63,673 bases of DNA. It comes from Paenibacillus sp. SZ31. GTDB taxonomy: Bacteria; Bacillota; Bacilli; Paenibacillales; Paenibacillaceae. Each line of letters begins with the position of its first letter. The first letter of the stretch is position 1. The notes beneath the pieces were generated by a model, which did no database searches, was not told the origin of the DNA, and saw only the letters and a program-made list of their open reading frames with translations. Below are positions 51,660-59,753 of the stretch, in pieces. The translations under genes and the position numbers were made by a program. Where the stretch lies: the NCBI RefSeq assembly GCF_012912005.1, contig NZ_JABBEA010000024.1:1-63673 (forward strand), read 5' to 3'.

Positions 51660-52604
51660 GTGATTGAAATCGAAAAGCCGAAAATTGAGACGGTAGACGT
51701 CAACGATGATGGCACCTATGGGAAATTCGTAGTAGAACCGCTTGAGCGCGGATACGGTACGACGCTTGGAAACTCGCTTCGCCGAATCTTGCTCTCGTCA
51801 CTGCCGGGTGCGGCAGTGTCTTCGGTTCAAATCGATGGCGTTCTGCATGAATTTGCTACAGTTCCTGGCGTAATGGAAGATGTTACGGAGGTTATTCTTA
51901 ACCTGAAAGCTTTGTCGCTTAAGATTCATTCGGATGAGGAGAAAGTGCTCGAGATTGATGCTGAAGGCGAAGGAGCAATTACGGCTGGAGATATCCGTGC
52001 TGACTCCGATGTGGAAATCCTTAACCCGGATTTACACATTGCTACGCTCGGACCAGGTTCGAGACTTCACATGCGTATTTTTGCCAATCGCGGTCGCGGC
52101 TACGTCCAGGCAGATCGGAATAAACGCGATGACCAGCCGATCGGCGTCATCCCAGTCGATTCCATCTTCACCCCGATCAGTCGCGTTAACTACGCTGTGG
52201 AAAATACGCGTGTCGGTCAAGTGACCAACTATGACAAGCTCACGTTGGAAGTTTGGACTGATGGAAGTATTCGTCCTGAAGAGGCTGTAAGCCTTGGCGC
52301 TAAAATTTTGACTGAGCATTTGATGCTCTTCGTGGGTCTTACAGACGAAGCGAAAGATGCAGAGATCATGGTCGAAAAAGAAGAAGACAAAAAAGAAAAA
52401 GTACTCGAAATGACGATAGAAGAGCTGGATCTCTCTGTTCGTTCCTACAACTGCCTCAAACGTGCCGGTATTAATACTGTGCAAGAGCTGACTACGAAAA
52501 CGGAAGAAGACATGATGAAAGTCCGTAACCTCGGACGTAAGTCTTTGGAAGAAGTTCAAGAGAAGCTTGAGGAACTTGGTTTGGGACTCCGTACAGAAGA
52601 ATAG
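51660..52604 (+). CDS. rpoA: RpoA, RNA polymerase alpha subunit
   Basis: Alpha dimerises through the N-terminal domain (YGTTLGNSLRRILLSSLPGA) to start polymerase assembly; the C-terminal domain (LDLSVRSYNCLKRAGINTVQ) contacts UP elements and activators. The 314-residue length is standard. Start is GTG 51660 after GAAGGAGGGG. With rpoB and rpoC the window encodes all main core subunits. Confidence 0.98.
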   Translation: MIEIEKPKIETVDVNDDGTYGKFVVEPLERGYGTTLGNSLRRILLSSLPGAAVSSVQIDGVLHEFATVPGVMEDVTEVILNLKALSLKIHSDEEKVLEIDAEGEGAITAGDIRADSDVEILNPDLHIATLGPGSRLHMRIFANRGRGYVQADRNKRDDQPIGVIPVDSIFTPISRVNYAVENTRVGQVTNYDKLTLEVWTDGSIRPEEAVSLGAKILTEHLMLFVGLTDEAKDAEIMVEKEEDKKEKVLEMTIEELDLSVRSYNCLKRAGINTVQELTTKTEEDMMKVRNLGRKSLEEVQEKLEELGLGLRTEE

Positions 52605-52638
52605 ACAGCCGAGTACTTGAAGTGAAGGAGGGAAAACA

Positions 52639-53004
52639 ATGGCATATCAAAAGTTGGGCCGTAATTCCAGCGCACGTAAAGCTTTGTTCCGTGACTTGGT
52701 AACCGACCTGTTCTTATACGAACGTATTCAGACAACTGAAGCGAAAGCAAAAGAGGTTCGTTCTATTGCTGAAAAAATTATCACTAAAGCGAAAAAGGGA
52801 GATCTTCATGCCCGTCGCCAAGTGGCAGCTTATGTTCGTCGCGAAACTATCGATGGTGAGCAAGATGCAATCCAAAAACTGTTTAGCGAATTGTCTACTC
52901 GTTACGCTGAGCGTCCAGGTGGATACACTCGTATCTTGAAACTGGGACCTCGTCGTGGTGACGCTGCGCCAATGGTTTACTTGGAACTGGTAGACCGCGC
53001 GTAA
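52639..53004 (+). CDS. rplQ: Ribosomal protein bL17
   Basis: L17 lies near the tunnel exit. The 121-residue protein begins MAYQKLGRNSSARKALFRDL and retains ERIQTTEAKAKEVRSIAEK. It is the last gene of the alpha operon; a terminator follows and then truA. The ECF transporter genes often found next in Firmicutes are missing. Confidence 0.97.
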   Translation: MAYQKLGRNSSARKALFRDLVTDLFLYERIQTTEAKAKEVRSIAEKIITKAKKGDLHARRQVAAYVRRETIDGEQDAIQKLFSELSTRYAERPGGYTRILKLGPRRGDAAPMVYLELVDRA

Positions 53005-53020
53005 AACAGATGAGATGAGG

Positions 53021-53060
53021 AAAGGGGCAGAATCAACGATTCTGGATTAACCCTTTTTTT
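53021..53060 (+). terminator. Terminator after rplQ
   Basis: CAGAATC/GATTCTG forms the inner stem around AAC, and AAGGG/CCCTT closes the outer part with an internal loop, followed by seven T residues. It ends the S10-spc-alpha transcript. Confidence 0.82.
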
Positions 53061-53088
53061 CTCTTCATTTCGGATTTCGTGCTGTAAT

Positions 53089-53114
53089 AGAAGCTCCGTA
53101 AGGAGCTTCTTTTG
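53089..53114 (+). terminator. Second terminator before truA
   Basis: AGAAGCTCC (53089-53097) pairs perfectly with GGAGCTTCT (53102-53110), followed by TTT. It is a tandem back-up to the terminator at 53021-53060. Confidence 0.72.
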
Positions 53115-53162
53115 CTGTTCGGGATAGGGATATGTATAGTATGGAACAAAGGTGTGGTAATA

Positions 53163-53936
53163 ATGCGGAACTTATGTATGACGTTAACCTATGATGGCAC
53201 TGCCTATTACGGCTTTCAAGTACAGCCGGGAGGGAATACCATTCAGGACTATCTTGAAGATGCAATTCGTGCACTGACCGGTGAGACTATTAAAATTACA
53301 GGATCAGGTAGAACGGATGCAGGTGTTCACGCCCGCAGACAGATCTTCAATTTTCCTACGGAGTCCCAGATCCCGATTGAACGTTGGTGTGGTGCACTCA
53401 ACTCTAGATTACCATCCGATATTGTCGTTATTGATGCAACTGAGGTGCCGACTAATTTTCATTCTCGCTACGCAGCGAAAAAGAAAACATATCGTTATAC
53501 TATCAATGCGAATCAATTTCCGGATGTATTCAATAGAAGATTGCAGTATCATCATCATGCGAAGCTGGACATTATGGCAATGCAGGAGGGCTTACGTCAC
53601 TTCATAGGCACGTATGATTTCACCTCCTTTGCTTCACGCAAGTCTCAGAAAGAGAATCATGTTCGTTCGGTATACGAAGCATGGATGGAAGTGGACCGAT
53701 CAATGTGCAGAGACCATCCGCGTGATCAGGGTGTCATTCACATTTATGTGAGTGGTAACGGCTTTTTGCAGCATATGGTTCGTATCATTGTAGGGACGCT
53801 GCTGGTAATCGGAGAGGGCAAACGGAAAGCCTCTGATGTACCGAATATGATTGCTGCATGTAATCGATCTGCTGCAGGACCTACTGCAGTTAGCTGTGGT
53901 TTAATGCTCTGGGATCTTGAATACCAAATGGATTAA
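53163..53936 (+). CDS. truA: TruA, tRNA pseudouridine(38-40) synthase
   Basis: TruA isomerises uridines 38-40 in tRNA anticodon stems. The 257-residue protein has the catalytic aspartate in GRTDAGVHA and the family motifs FHSRYAAKKKTYRY and FLQHMVRIIVGTLL. ATG 53163 (MRNLCMTLTYDGTAYYGFQ) is preferred over upstream in-frame codons from 53112, which overlap the terminator. The ribosome-binding site is weak. Confidence 0.95.
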   Translation: MRNLCMTLTYDGTAYYGFQVQPGGNTIQDYLEDAIRALTGETIKITGSGRTDAGVHARRQIFNFPTESQIPIERWCGALNSRLPSDIVVIDATEVPTNFHSRYAAKKKTYRYTINANQFPDVFNRRLQYHHHAKLDIMAMQEGLRHFIGTYDFTSFASRKSQKENHVRSVYEAWMEVDRSMCRDHPRDQGVIHIYVSGNGFLQHMVRIIVGTLLVIGEGKRKASDVPNMIAACNRSAAGPTAVSCGLMLWDLEYQMD

Positions 53937-53966
53937 ATTTAGTGAGTAATTACAGTTAAATAACAC

Positions 53967-53995
53967 TTGCGATTTAATTGATTATCCTGTAATAT
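53967..53995 (+). promoter_or_regulatory. Promoter of rplM-rpsI
   Basis: TTGCGA (53967-53972) and TAATAT (53990-53995) are 17 bases apart. It lies after truA, and leaves a leader of about 145 bases before rplM. Confidence 0.7.
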
Positions 53996-54002
53996 AAAAG
54001 TT

Positions 54003-54144
54003 GTGTTTTCTTAATGGCTTTCCCACAGCCCCAATTAAGATGTTCACATCGAAATTTAACAATCCATCAACACCTAAAGTTATAACCTAACGAACGAAGA
54101 TAAATGAAAATAATGATTTTGAACATTTTAAGGAGGAACTTTTC
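54003..54144 (+). promoter_or_regulatory. rplM leader region
   Basis: The 142-base untranslated stretch corresponds in place to the L13 leader RNA described in Bacillus. Its 3' end, with AACATTTTAAGGAGGAAC just before ATG, resembles that family, but I could not establish the stems by eye. Confidence 0.4.
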
Positions 54145-54582
54145 ATGCGTACTACGTACATGGCGAAGCCTAACGAAGTTGAGCGCCAATGGCACATCAT
54201 TGATGCTGAAGGCAAAACCCTCGGACGTTTGGCGAGCGAAGCAGCTGCTTTGATTCGCGGCAAACATAAGCCACAATTCACTACACACGTGGACACTGGC
54301 GATTTCGTTGTTATCATCAATGCTGAGAAAATCGTATTGACTGGTAAGAAAATGCAAGGTAAAAAATACTACCGTCACTCGATGCACCCAGGTGGTTTGA
54401 AAGTAACTACGGCTGAAGAAATGATTAAGAACAAACCTGAGCGTGTGTTGGAATTGGCTGTTCGCGGTATGCTTCCTAAAACTCGCATGGGCGAGAAAAT
54501 GAAGCTGAGACTTAAAGCGTACAAAGGCACTGAGCATCCACATGCAGCACAAAAACCAGAAGTTTACGAACTTCGCGGTTAA
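54145..54582 (+). CDS. rplM: Ribosomal protein uL13
   Basis: L13 is an early 50S assembly protein. The 145-residue protein has RQWHIIDAEGKTLGRLASEA and MLPKTRMGEKMKLRLKAYKG. AAGGAGGAAC precedes ATG 54145. It forms the conserved pair with rpsI, 20 bases downstream. Confidence 0.97.
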   Translation: MRTTYMAKPNEVERQWHIIDAEGKTLGRLASEAAALIRGKHKPQFTTHVDTGDFVVIINAEKIVLTGKKMQGKKYYRHSMHPGGLKVTTAEEMIKNKPERVLELAVRGMLPKTRMGEKMKLRLKAYKGTEHPHAAQKPEVYELRG

Positions 54583-54601
54583 TTAAAAGGAGGACAGTTT
54601 C

Positions 54602-54994
54602 ATGGCACAAGTACAATACTATGGGACAGGTCGTCGTAAACATTCGGTAGCACGTGTTCGCCTTGTACCGGGTGAAGGACGCATTGTCATCAATAAACGT
54701 GATATTAATGAATACTTCGGTTTGGAAACACTCAAACTGATCGTAAAACAACCACTGAACTTGACAGAAACGCTCAACAACTATGACGTTCTTGTTATTG
54801 CTCATGGTGGCGGAATCTCCGGTCAAGCCGGCGCAATCCGTCATGGTATCTCCCGCGCTCTGCTCAAAGCAGATCCGGAATACCGTGCATCCCTGAAAAA
54901 AGCAGGATTCCTGACTCGTGACCCACGTATGAAAGAGCGTAAAAAATACGGTCTTAAAGCGGCTCGTCGCGCACCTCAGTTCTCCAAACGTTAA
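54602..54994 (+). CDS. rpsI: Ribosomal protein uS9
   Basis: S9 extends its C-terminal tail to P-site tRNA. The 130-residue protein begins with QYYGTGRRKHSVARVRLVPG and ends in KYGLKAARRAPQFSKR, the tRNA-contacting tail. A terminator follows directly. Confidence 0.97.
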   Translation: MAQVQYYGTGRRKHSVARVRLVPGEGRIVINKRDINEYFGLETLKLIVKQPLNLTETLNNYDVLVIAHGGGISGQAGAIRHGISRALLKADPEYRASLKKAGFLTRDPRMKERKKYGLKAARRAPQFSKR

Positions 54995-54998
54995 TATT

Positions 54999-55029
54999 AA
55001 AGCCTTTGGCCTCGGCCAAAGGCTTTTTT
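54999..55029 (+). terminator. Terminator after rpsI
   Basis: AGCCTTTGGCC (55001-55011) pairs perfectly with GGCCAAAGGCT (55014-55024), followed by TTTTT. It ends rplM-rpsI. Confidence 0.92.
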
Positions 55030-55681
55030 ATATACTCATGACTGTTCCACTTTATACTGCATGAGAGTTTATGTATTAGCCCTCATGTCTCTCCACATGC
55101 TTATACATTAACCCTACAATGCCTATTCAGAATCCTCGTAATGTTCCTCAATACAATCCTTTAGTGTGTGTTAATACATTTTACATAACCTCTCTAATCG
55201 GTTTTACATCATTCGATGTACTTTTATCCATCTTTCTACCTCCGCTTTCTATAACAGCTCCTTATATGATCATCTATTAGTGCTCACGCTGAATTTACCT
55301 GAATTCATTCGGCTTGTTGTTTTCTACTTCACTCTTTAGTGTGAACCTCATCAGTATTTCTTATGGAAACGATAAAAGTCCCTTACATATCAATTGCTAT
55401 ATGTCGCAACTCTGCTCACCTTAAAACTTCTTCATCTCTTTCTTCATTTTCAATAAATTGGTGCCATTTCGATTCTGCTCTTGAAGACATGAACTGTGCA
55501 AACCCAACAGCAGCAAAGGTTTCCAAGGTAAGGTGATATATTTTCATCTGCCCGATGATGTGGACTATTCTGATTGTTTTTATCTGAGTAACAGAGAAAT
55601 GCGTAAACTGAACCAAAATAATGTGTCTGAGCGACGTTTAAAAGTGGGCAAAAACTGATTTATTTTACCATATGGCAGGCA
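55030..55681. other. AT-rich gene-poor block
   Basis: About 650 bases carry no gene I can support. The plus strand is visibly pyrimidine-rich, which would suit minus-strand coding, yet frames are short and interrupted. The longest minus-strand frame (55416-55616, 66 codons) starts with TTG without a Shine-Dalgarno site; its internal MKIYHLTLETF could be a remnant of a gene. No repeats, tRNA or rRNA were seen. Confidence 0.6.
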
Positions 55682-55709
55682 TTGACATCCCCAATGAAAG
55701 ATTTATACT
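55682..55709 (+). promoter_or_regulatory. Promoter of cysH-sat
   Basis: TTGACA (55682-55687) and TATACT (55704-55709) are 16 bases apart. The AT-rich stretch just downstream (55710-55730) is a plausible place for a CymR-type operator, but I cannot recognise one with confidence. No S-box or T-box was found here. Confidence 0.72.
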
Positions 55710-55777
55710 AAACATAATTCATATTAGATTAGTCGGCTTTAAGATGTATTGAAATGCAGAATGGGGGAAATTCACAG

Positions 55778-56470
55778 ATGAACTTGTTGGAGAAAGAAGA
55801 ACTTGCACGGACTAAGGCAGAGGAACTGGAGCATGCCAGCCCAGAGGATATTATTCGGTATGCGATTGAAACATTTCCAAATATCACTTTTGCATGTAGT
55901 TTTGGTGCAGAAGATGTTGTACTTGTAGATATGGTGCAGAAAATCAGCCCCTCTACAGATATTTTTTATCTCGATACGGATTTTCACTTTAAGGAAACAT
56001 ACGAAACACGTGATAAGATGCAGGAGAACTATAATCTTGATTTTGTACGTGTATCACCTAAGATTACTCCTGAAGAGCAGGCAGCTCAGCATGGTGAAGA
56101 GATGTGGAAGTCTGACCCCAACGGATGTTGCAATATCCGCAAAGTCGAGCCGCTGACACGTATTCTTTCACAGTATGATGCATGGATTACAGGTATCCGT
56201 AGAGATCAAGCGCCAACTCGTGCAAACTCGAAAAAGGTTGAATATGATTCCAAGTTCGGCCTGATGAAGTTTAATCCGATTGCGCACTGGACGACGGAGG
56301 ATGTATGGCAATATATTCGTGACAATAACGTTGTATATAACCCACTTCATGATCAGAACTACCCGAGTATTGGTTGTGAGCATTGCACACGTCAAGTTAT
56401 GCCTGGCGAGGACCCACGTGCTGGTCGCTGGTCTGGTAATGATAAAACGGAATGTGGCCTTCATAAATAA
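55778..56470 (+). CDS. cysH: CysH, APS/PAPS reductase with Fe-S motif
   Basis: CysH reduces activated sulfate to sulfite with thioredoxin. The 230-residue protein has the PP-loop-like SFGAEDVVLVDM, the GIRRDQAPTR motif, and the catalytic ECGLH at 225-229. Cysteine pairs C117-C118 and C200/C203 form the [4Fe-4S] signature of the plant/Bacillus type, which accepts APS. ATG 55778 follows GGGGGAA; ATG 55754 lies upstream of that site. sat follows 24 bases later; no APS kinase gene is adjacent, in agreement with direct APS reduction. Confidence 0.93.
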   Translation: MNLLEKEELARTKAEELEHASPEDIIRYAIETFPNITFACSFGAEDVVLVDMVQKISPSTDIFYLDTDFHFKETYETRDKMQENYNLDFVRVSPKITPEEQAAQHGEEMWKSDPNGCCNIRKVEPLTRILSQYDAWITGIRRDQAPTRANSKKVEYDSKFGLMKFNPIAHWTTEDVWQYIRDNNVVYNPLHDQNYPSIGCEHCTRQVMPGEDPRAGRWSGNDKTECGLHK

Positions 56471-56493
56471 TTGATAAACAAGGAGCTGACAAG

Positions 56494-57663
56494 ATGACAT
56501 CGATTCTGCCTCATGGAGGTACGCTGGTTCAGCGTATCGTACAAGGAGAAGAACGGGAGCAGTTATTGCAAGACAGTAAGGATTTTTCCTCTTTGCGTAT
56601 TAATACCTGGACGATATCCGATTTGGATCTGATTGGCGTAGGTGCGTTCTCACCACTCCAAGGTTTCATGAATGAGGAAGATTATTTATCGGTTGTGTCT
56701 CGCATGCGTCTCGCGGATGGAACGGTATGGAGTATACCGATTACACTTGCTGTTGACGATGCACAGGCGGCATCCCTTCAGATTGGTGAGCGTGTGAAAC
56801 TTGTTGGTGATCAAGATGGGGTAACCTATGGTTTGCTCGAAGTCCAAAGTATATACCAGGTGGATCAGGGTGAAGAAGCACGACGTGTTTTCAAAACTGA
56901 TGATTCAGAGCACCCGGGTGTCAAAAAACTGTTGGAGCGTCCTGCAACATATGTAGGAGGTCCAATTCAAGTTCTGAACCGTCCAAAACCTTCGAAATTT
57001 GAAGAGTTTTATTATGACCCTGCGGATACCCGGAAGATTTTCCAGGAGAAGGGTTGGAAGACGGTAGTTGGTTTTCAGACACGTAATCCGGTCCATCGGG
57101 CCCATGAGTACATCCAGAAGAGCGCTATGGAGATTGTAGATGCACTCTTCCTGAATCCGCTCGTTGGAGAGACGAAGTCGGATGATGTTCCCGCAGATGT
57201 TCGGATGAAGAGTTATCTGGTGTTGCTAGAGAACTATTATCCAGCTGATCGTGCGTTTCTTGGTGTGTTCCCTGCAGCTATGCGGTATGCCGGTCCACGA
57301 GAAGCTATTTTTCATGCGATGGTCCGCAAAAATTACGGTTGTACCCACTTTATAGTCGGTCGTGACCATGCGGGTGTTGGCGATTATTACGGAACATATG
57401 AAGCACAGGAGATCTTTACTAACTTTACGGCAGAGGAGCTGGGGATCACTCCGTTGTTCTTCGAACATAGTTTCTTCTGTACGAAATGTGGAAATATGGC
57501 TTCCAGTAAAACTTGTCCTCATGATAAGGAACACCATATGACGCTTTCCGGCACCAAAGTGCGCGGGTTGCTACGTGACGGGCAGTGCCCTCCACCTGAA
57601 TTTACACGTCCTGAGGTAGCTGAGGTGCTTATTGAAGGAATGGCGGAGCAAGTCCGGTCCTAA
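56494..57663 (+). CDS. sat: Sat, sulfate adenylyltransferase
   Basis: ATP sulfurylase converts sulfate and ATP to APS, the substrate of the adjacent cysH product. The 389-residue protein has the nucleotide-binding QTRNPVHRAHEY (H201, H204) and GRDHAGVGDYYG. Near the C-terminus, C329, C332, C341 and H343 form a probable zinc site found in related homomeric enzymes. No APS kinase domain is fused. ATG 56494 follows AAGGAG. Confidence 0.95.
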   Translation: MTSILPHGGTLVQRIVQGEEREQLLQDSKDFSSLRINTWTISDLDLIGVGAFSPLQGFMNEEDYLSVVSRMRLADGTVWSIPITLAVDDAQAASLQIGERVKLVGDQDGVTYGLLEVQSIYQVDQGEEARRVFKTDDSEHPGVKKLLERPATYVGGPIQVLNRPKPSKFEEFYYDPADTRKIFQEKGWKTVVGFQTRNPVHRAHEYIQKSAMEIVDALFLNPLVGETKSDDVPADVRMKSYLVLLENYYPADRAFLGVFPAAMRYAGPREAIFHAMVRKNYGCTHFIVGRDHAGVGDYYGTYEAQEIFTNFTAEELGITPLFFEHSFFCTKCGNMASSKTCPHDKEHHMTLSGTKVRGLLRDGQCPPPEFTRPEVAEVLIEGMAEQVRS

Positions 57664-57682
57664 CGGTATATTTGTCCATCTT

Positions 57683-57717
57683 GTCCCATATAGATGATTA
57701 GAGTCATTTATAGGGAC
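57683..57717 (+). other. Hairpin just before cwlD
   Basis: GTCCC (57683-57687) pairs with GGGAC (57713-57717), extended by A/T pairs with one bulge; an inner ATGA/TCAT stem can form. It has no T-run directly after it, but T7 follows the ribosome-binding site. It may terminate sat weakly or shape the cwlD leader. Confidence 0.4.
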
Positions 57718-57731
57718 GAGGTGGTTTTTTT

Positions 57732-58487
57732 ATGCGTAAAAATATGGGGAAGCACTTTGTAGTCTGGATCAGGTTAAAGACAATTAAAAGGGTCATGTTA
57801 AGCCTCGGTTTGCTGGCCATGTTAGTGGCAGTGATGTCCTATGAGCTACCTTCCGCAAAGACGTCAGGCTACTGGAGTTTGCCGATGGCGGGTAAAGTCA
57901 TTGCTATTGATGCAGGTCATGGAGGTCCGGATGGAGGAGCGGTGAGTAAACAGGGGGTTATTGAAAAGGATATCAATCTGGCTATCGCCCTGTATGTGAG
58001 AGATTATTTGCAACAGGCAGGGGCTTTAGTTGTGATGACCCGAGAAATAGACACCGATCTGGCGGAATCGGACACCAGGGGGTACTCCAAACGCAAAACG
58101 GAGGATCTGAAGCAAAGAGTACGGCGGATTGAGGATAAACAAGCGGATCTCTTTATCAGCATTCACATGAACAGTGTTCCTTCAAACCGATGGAGTGGAG
58201 CGCAGGTTTTCTATACTCCAAACCATCCGGATAACGAAGGACTGGCCAATCTGCTTCAACAAGAGATGGTTCGTAATCTGGAGAATACAGATCGAATCGC
58301 CAAAACGGTTAATACAGTTTACCTGTTACAGGCTTTGAAGATCCCGTCAGCGCTAGTAGAAGTGGGTTTTCTTTCTCATCCCGAAGAGGCACGTATGCTT
58401 GCGGACGAGGCTTATCAACGTAAAGTAGCAGCTTCGATCTATAATGGGGTTCTCAGATATTCCTCAGGAGAACGACCTAAAAGTTAG
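57732..58487 (+). CDS. cwlD: CwlD, sporulation N-acetylmuramoyl-L-alanine amidase
   Basis: CwlD removes stem peptides in spore cortex so that muramic-delta-lactam can form, a mark needed for germination enzymes. The 251-residue Amidase_3 protein has an N-terminal membrane or signal segment (about 20-36), zinc ligands H63 (AIDAGHGG), E78 (GVIEKDINL) and the histidine in SIHMNS, plus the catalytic glutamate in VEVGF. The neighbours salA, gerD, kbaA and pdaB repeat the B. subtilis arrangement. GAGGTGG precedes ATG 57732. Confidence 0.94.
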   Translation: MRKNMGKHFVVWIRLKTIKRVMLSLGLLAMLVAVMSYELPSAKTSGYWSLPMAGKVIAIDAGHGGPDGGAVSKQGVIEKDINLAIALYVRDYLQQAGALVVMTREIDTDLAESDTRGYSKRKTEDLKQRVRRIEDKQADLFISIHMNSVPSNRWSGAQVFYTPNHPDNEGLANLLQQEMVRNLENTDRIAKTVNTVYLLQALKIPSALVEVGFLSHPEEARMLADEAYQRKVAASIYNGVLRYSSGERPKS

Positions 58488-58566
58488 TCATAACAAGAAG
58501 GGTAATGATATAATTGGAGCAGCATACCTAATTACATGCCAATAGATAAAGCTGAGGTGCTGTCTG

Positions 58567-59667
58567 ATGTTATCAAAAGAACAGATACTTGAACTATTAC
58601 AGCCATTACAAGAACCGCAATTGGGAGTAAGTCTGACCGAACTGGAATGGGTTCGTGATGTTATGTTGAAAGAAAATCATGTGGCTCTGACCATGGTGAC
58701 ACTGGAGAACCGACCTGAGGATACAACAGCCTTGAGTGACGCTGCGCGTAATCTGTTGTCCCAGCACGGAATGAAGGATGTACATATTCGCGTGCGTGCA
58801 GCTTCTGAGCATGATCGTGAGAGCCTGAATATGGGACAACCTGATGATGAGCAGGATCCGGACGAAGTGCTTGTGAAAGGTCACGCAGCCGGTCTGGATG
58901 GACATGAGTTGTTAAGCCCTGAATCAGGCGTTCGTTTTATTGCTGTGGCCAGTGGTAAAGGCGGCGTTGGTAAATCAACAGTGACCGTTAATCTGGCTGC
59001 AGCCTTGGCACGACAAGGTAAGAAAGTGGGATTGATTGATGCCGACATCTATGGCTTCAGTGTACCCGACATGATGGGGATTGAGGAGTATCCAGTTGTG
59101 GAAGACGGCGTTATTCAACCGGTGGAGCGTTTTGGTGTCAAAGTCATGTCGATGGGTTTCTTTATTCGGGAGAACAACCCAGTAATTTGGCGTGGACCCA
59201 TGCTCGGTCGGATGCTGCGTCAATTCTTTACTGATGTCCAGTGGGGTGAGTTGGATTATATGTTACTGGACTTGCCACCAGGTACGGGAGATGTTGCTTT
59301 GGATGTGCATCAGATGTTGCCACAGAGCAAGGAAATCATCGTTACCACGCCGCATGCAACAGCAGCTTTTGTCGCAGCACGTGCAGGTGCAATGGCCATC
59401 CAGACAGATCATGAATTACTAGGTGTGGTTGAGAACATGGCTTACTACGAGTGTGGCAGTTGCGGAGAGAAGGATTATGTCTTTGGTCGTGGGGGCGGGG
59501 GAAGGCTTGCGGAAAGTCTGCATACAAGCTTACTTGCCCTGATTCCATTAGGTACTCCAGATAATCATCCTTCCGAGCCTGATTTCTCACCGTCTGTTTA
59601 CAAAGCAGACTCCCGTATTGGGGCCATCTACGATGAAGTGGCTCGGTCCATTGAATCCAAATTCTAA
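58567..59667 (+). CDS. salA: SalA/Mrp-type P-loop ATPase
   Basis: Mrp-family ATPases carry Fe-S clusters; B. subtilis SalA at the same locus also affects exoprotease regulation. The 366-residue protein has an N-terminal MIP18/DUF59 domain (residues 5-90), the deviant Walker A GKGGVGKST (130-138), LLDLPPGTGDVAL as Walker B region and a C-terminal CGSC that can bind a cluster. Which role applies here is not decided by sequence. Confidence 0.9.
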   Translation: MLSKEQILELLQPLQEPQLGVSLTELEWVRDVMLKENHVALTMVTLENRPEDTTALSDAARNLLSQHGMKDVHIRVRAASEHDRESLNMGQPDDEQDPDEVLVKGHAAGLDGHELLSPESGVRFIAVASGKGGVGKSTVTVNLAAALARQGKKVGLIDADIYGFSVPDMMGIEEYPVVEDGVIQPVERFGVKVMSMGFFIRENNPVIWRGPMLGRMLRQFFTDVQWGELDYMLLDLPPGTGDVALDVHQMLPQSKEIIVTTPHATAAFVAARAGAMAIQTDHELLGVVENMAYYECGSCGEKDYVFGRGGGGRLAESLHTSLLALIPLGTPDNHPSEPDFSPSVYKADSRIGAIYDEVARSIESKF

Positions 59668-59692
59668 TGGGAAGTTCGTTATAAATACAAAT

Positions 59693-59726
59693 AAAGCCTG
59701 CGTCCATTCGGATGCAGGCTTTTCAG
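59693..59726. terminator. Terminator shared by salA and gerD
   Basis: A 13-pair stem (59693-59705 with 59710-59722, one G-U) and ATTC loop. T residues follow on the plus strand and, after the AAA at the left arm, on the minus strand too, so it can serve the convergent salA and gerD genes. Confidence 0.85.
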
Positions 59727-59753
59727 TTTCTATGGTGTACCTACATCTACTGT

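Noticed and set aside
55416..55616. 66-codon minus-strand frame in the gene-poor block
   Set aside because: TTG start without ribosome-binding site; kept only as a possible gene remnant in the findings.
55710..55777. S-box or T-box riboswitch before cysH
   Set aside because: Too short and without the core motifs of either riboswitch.
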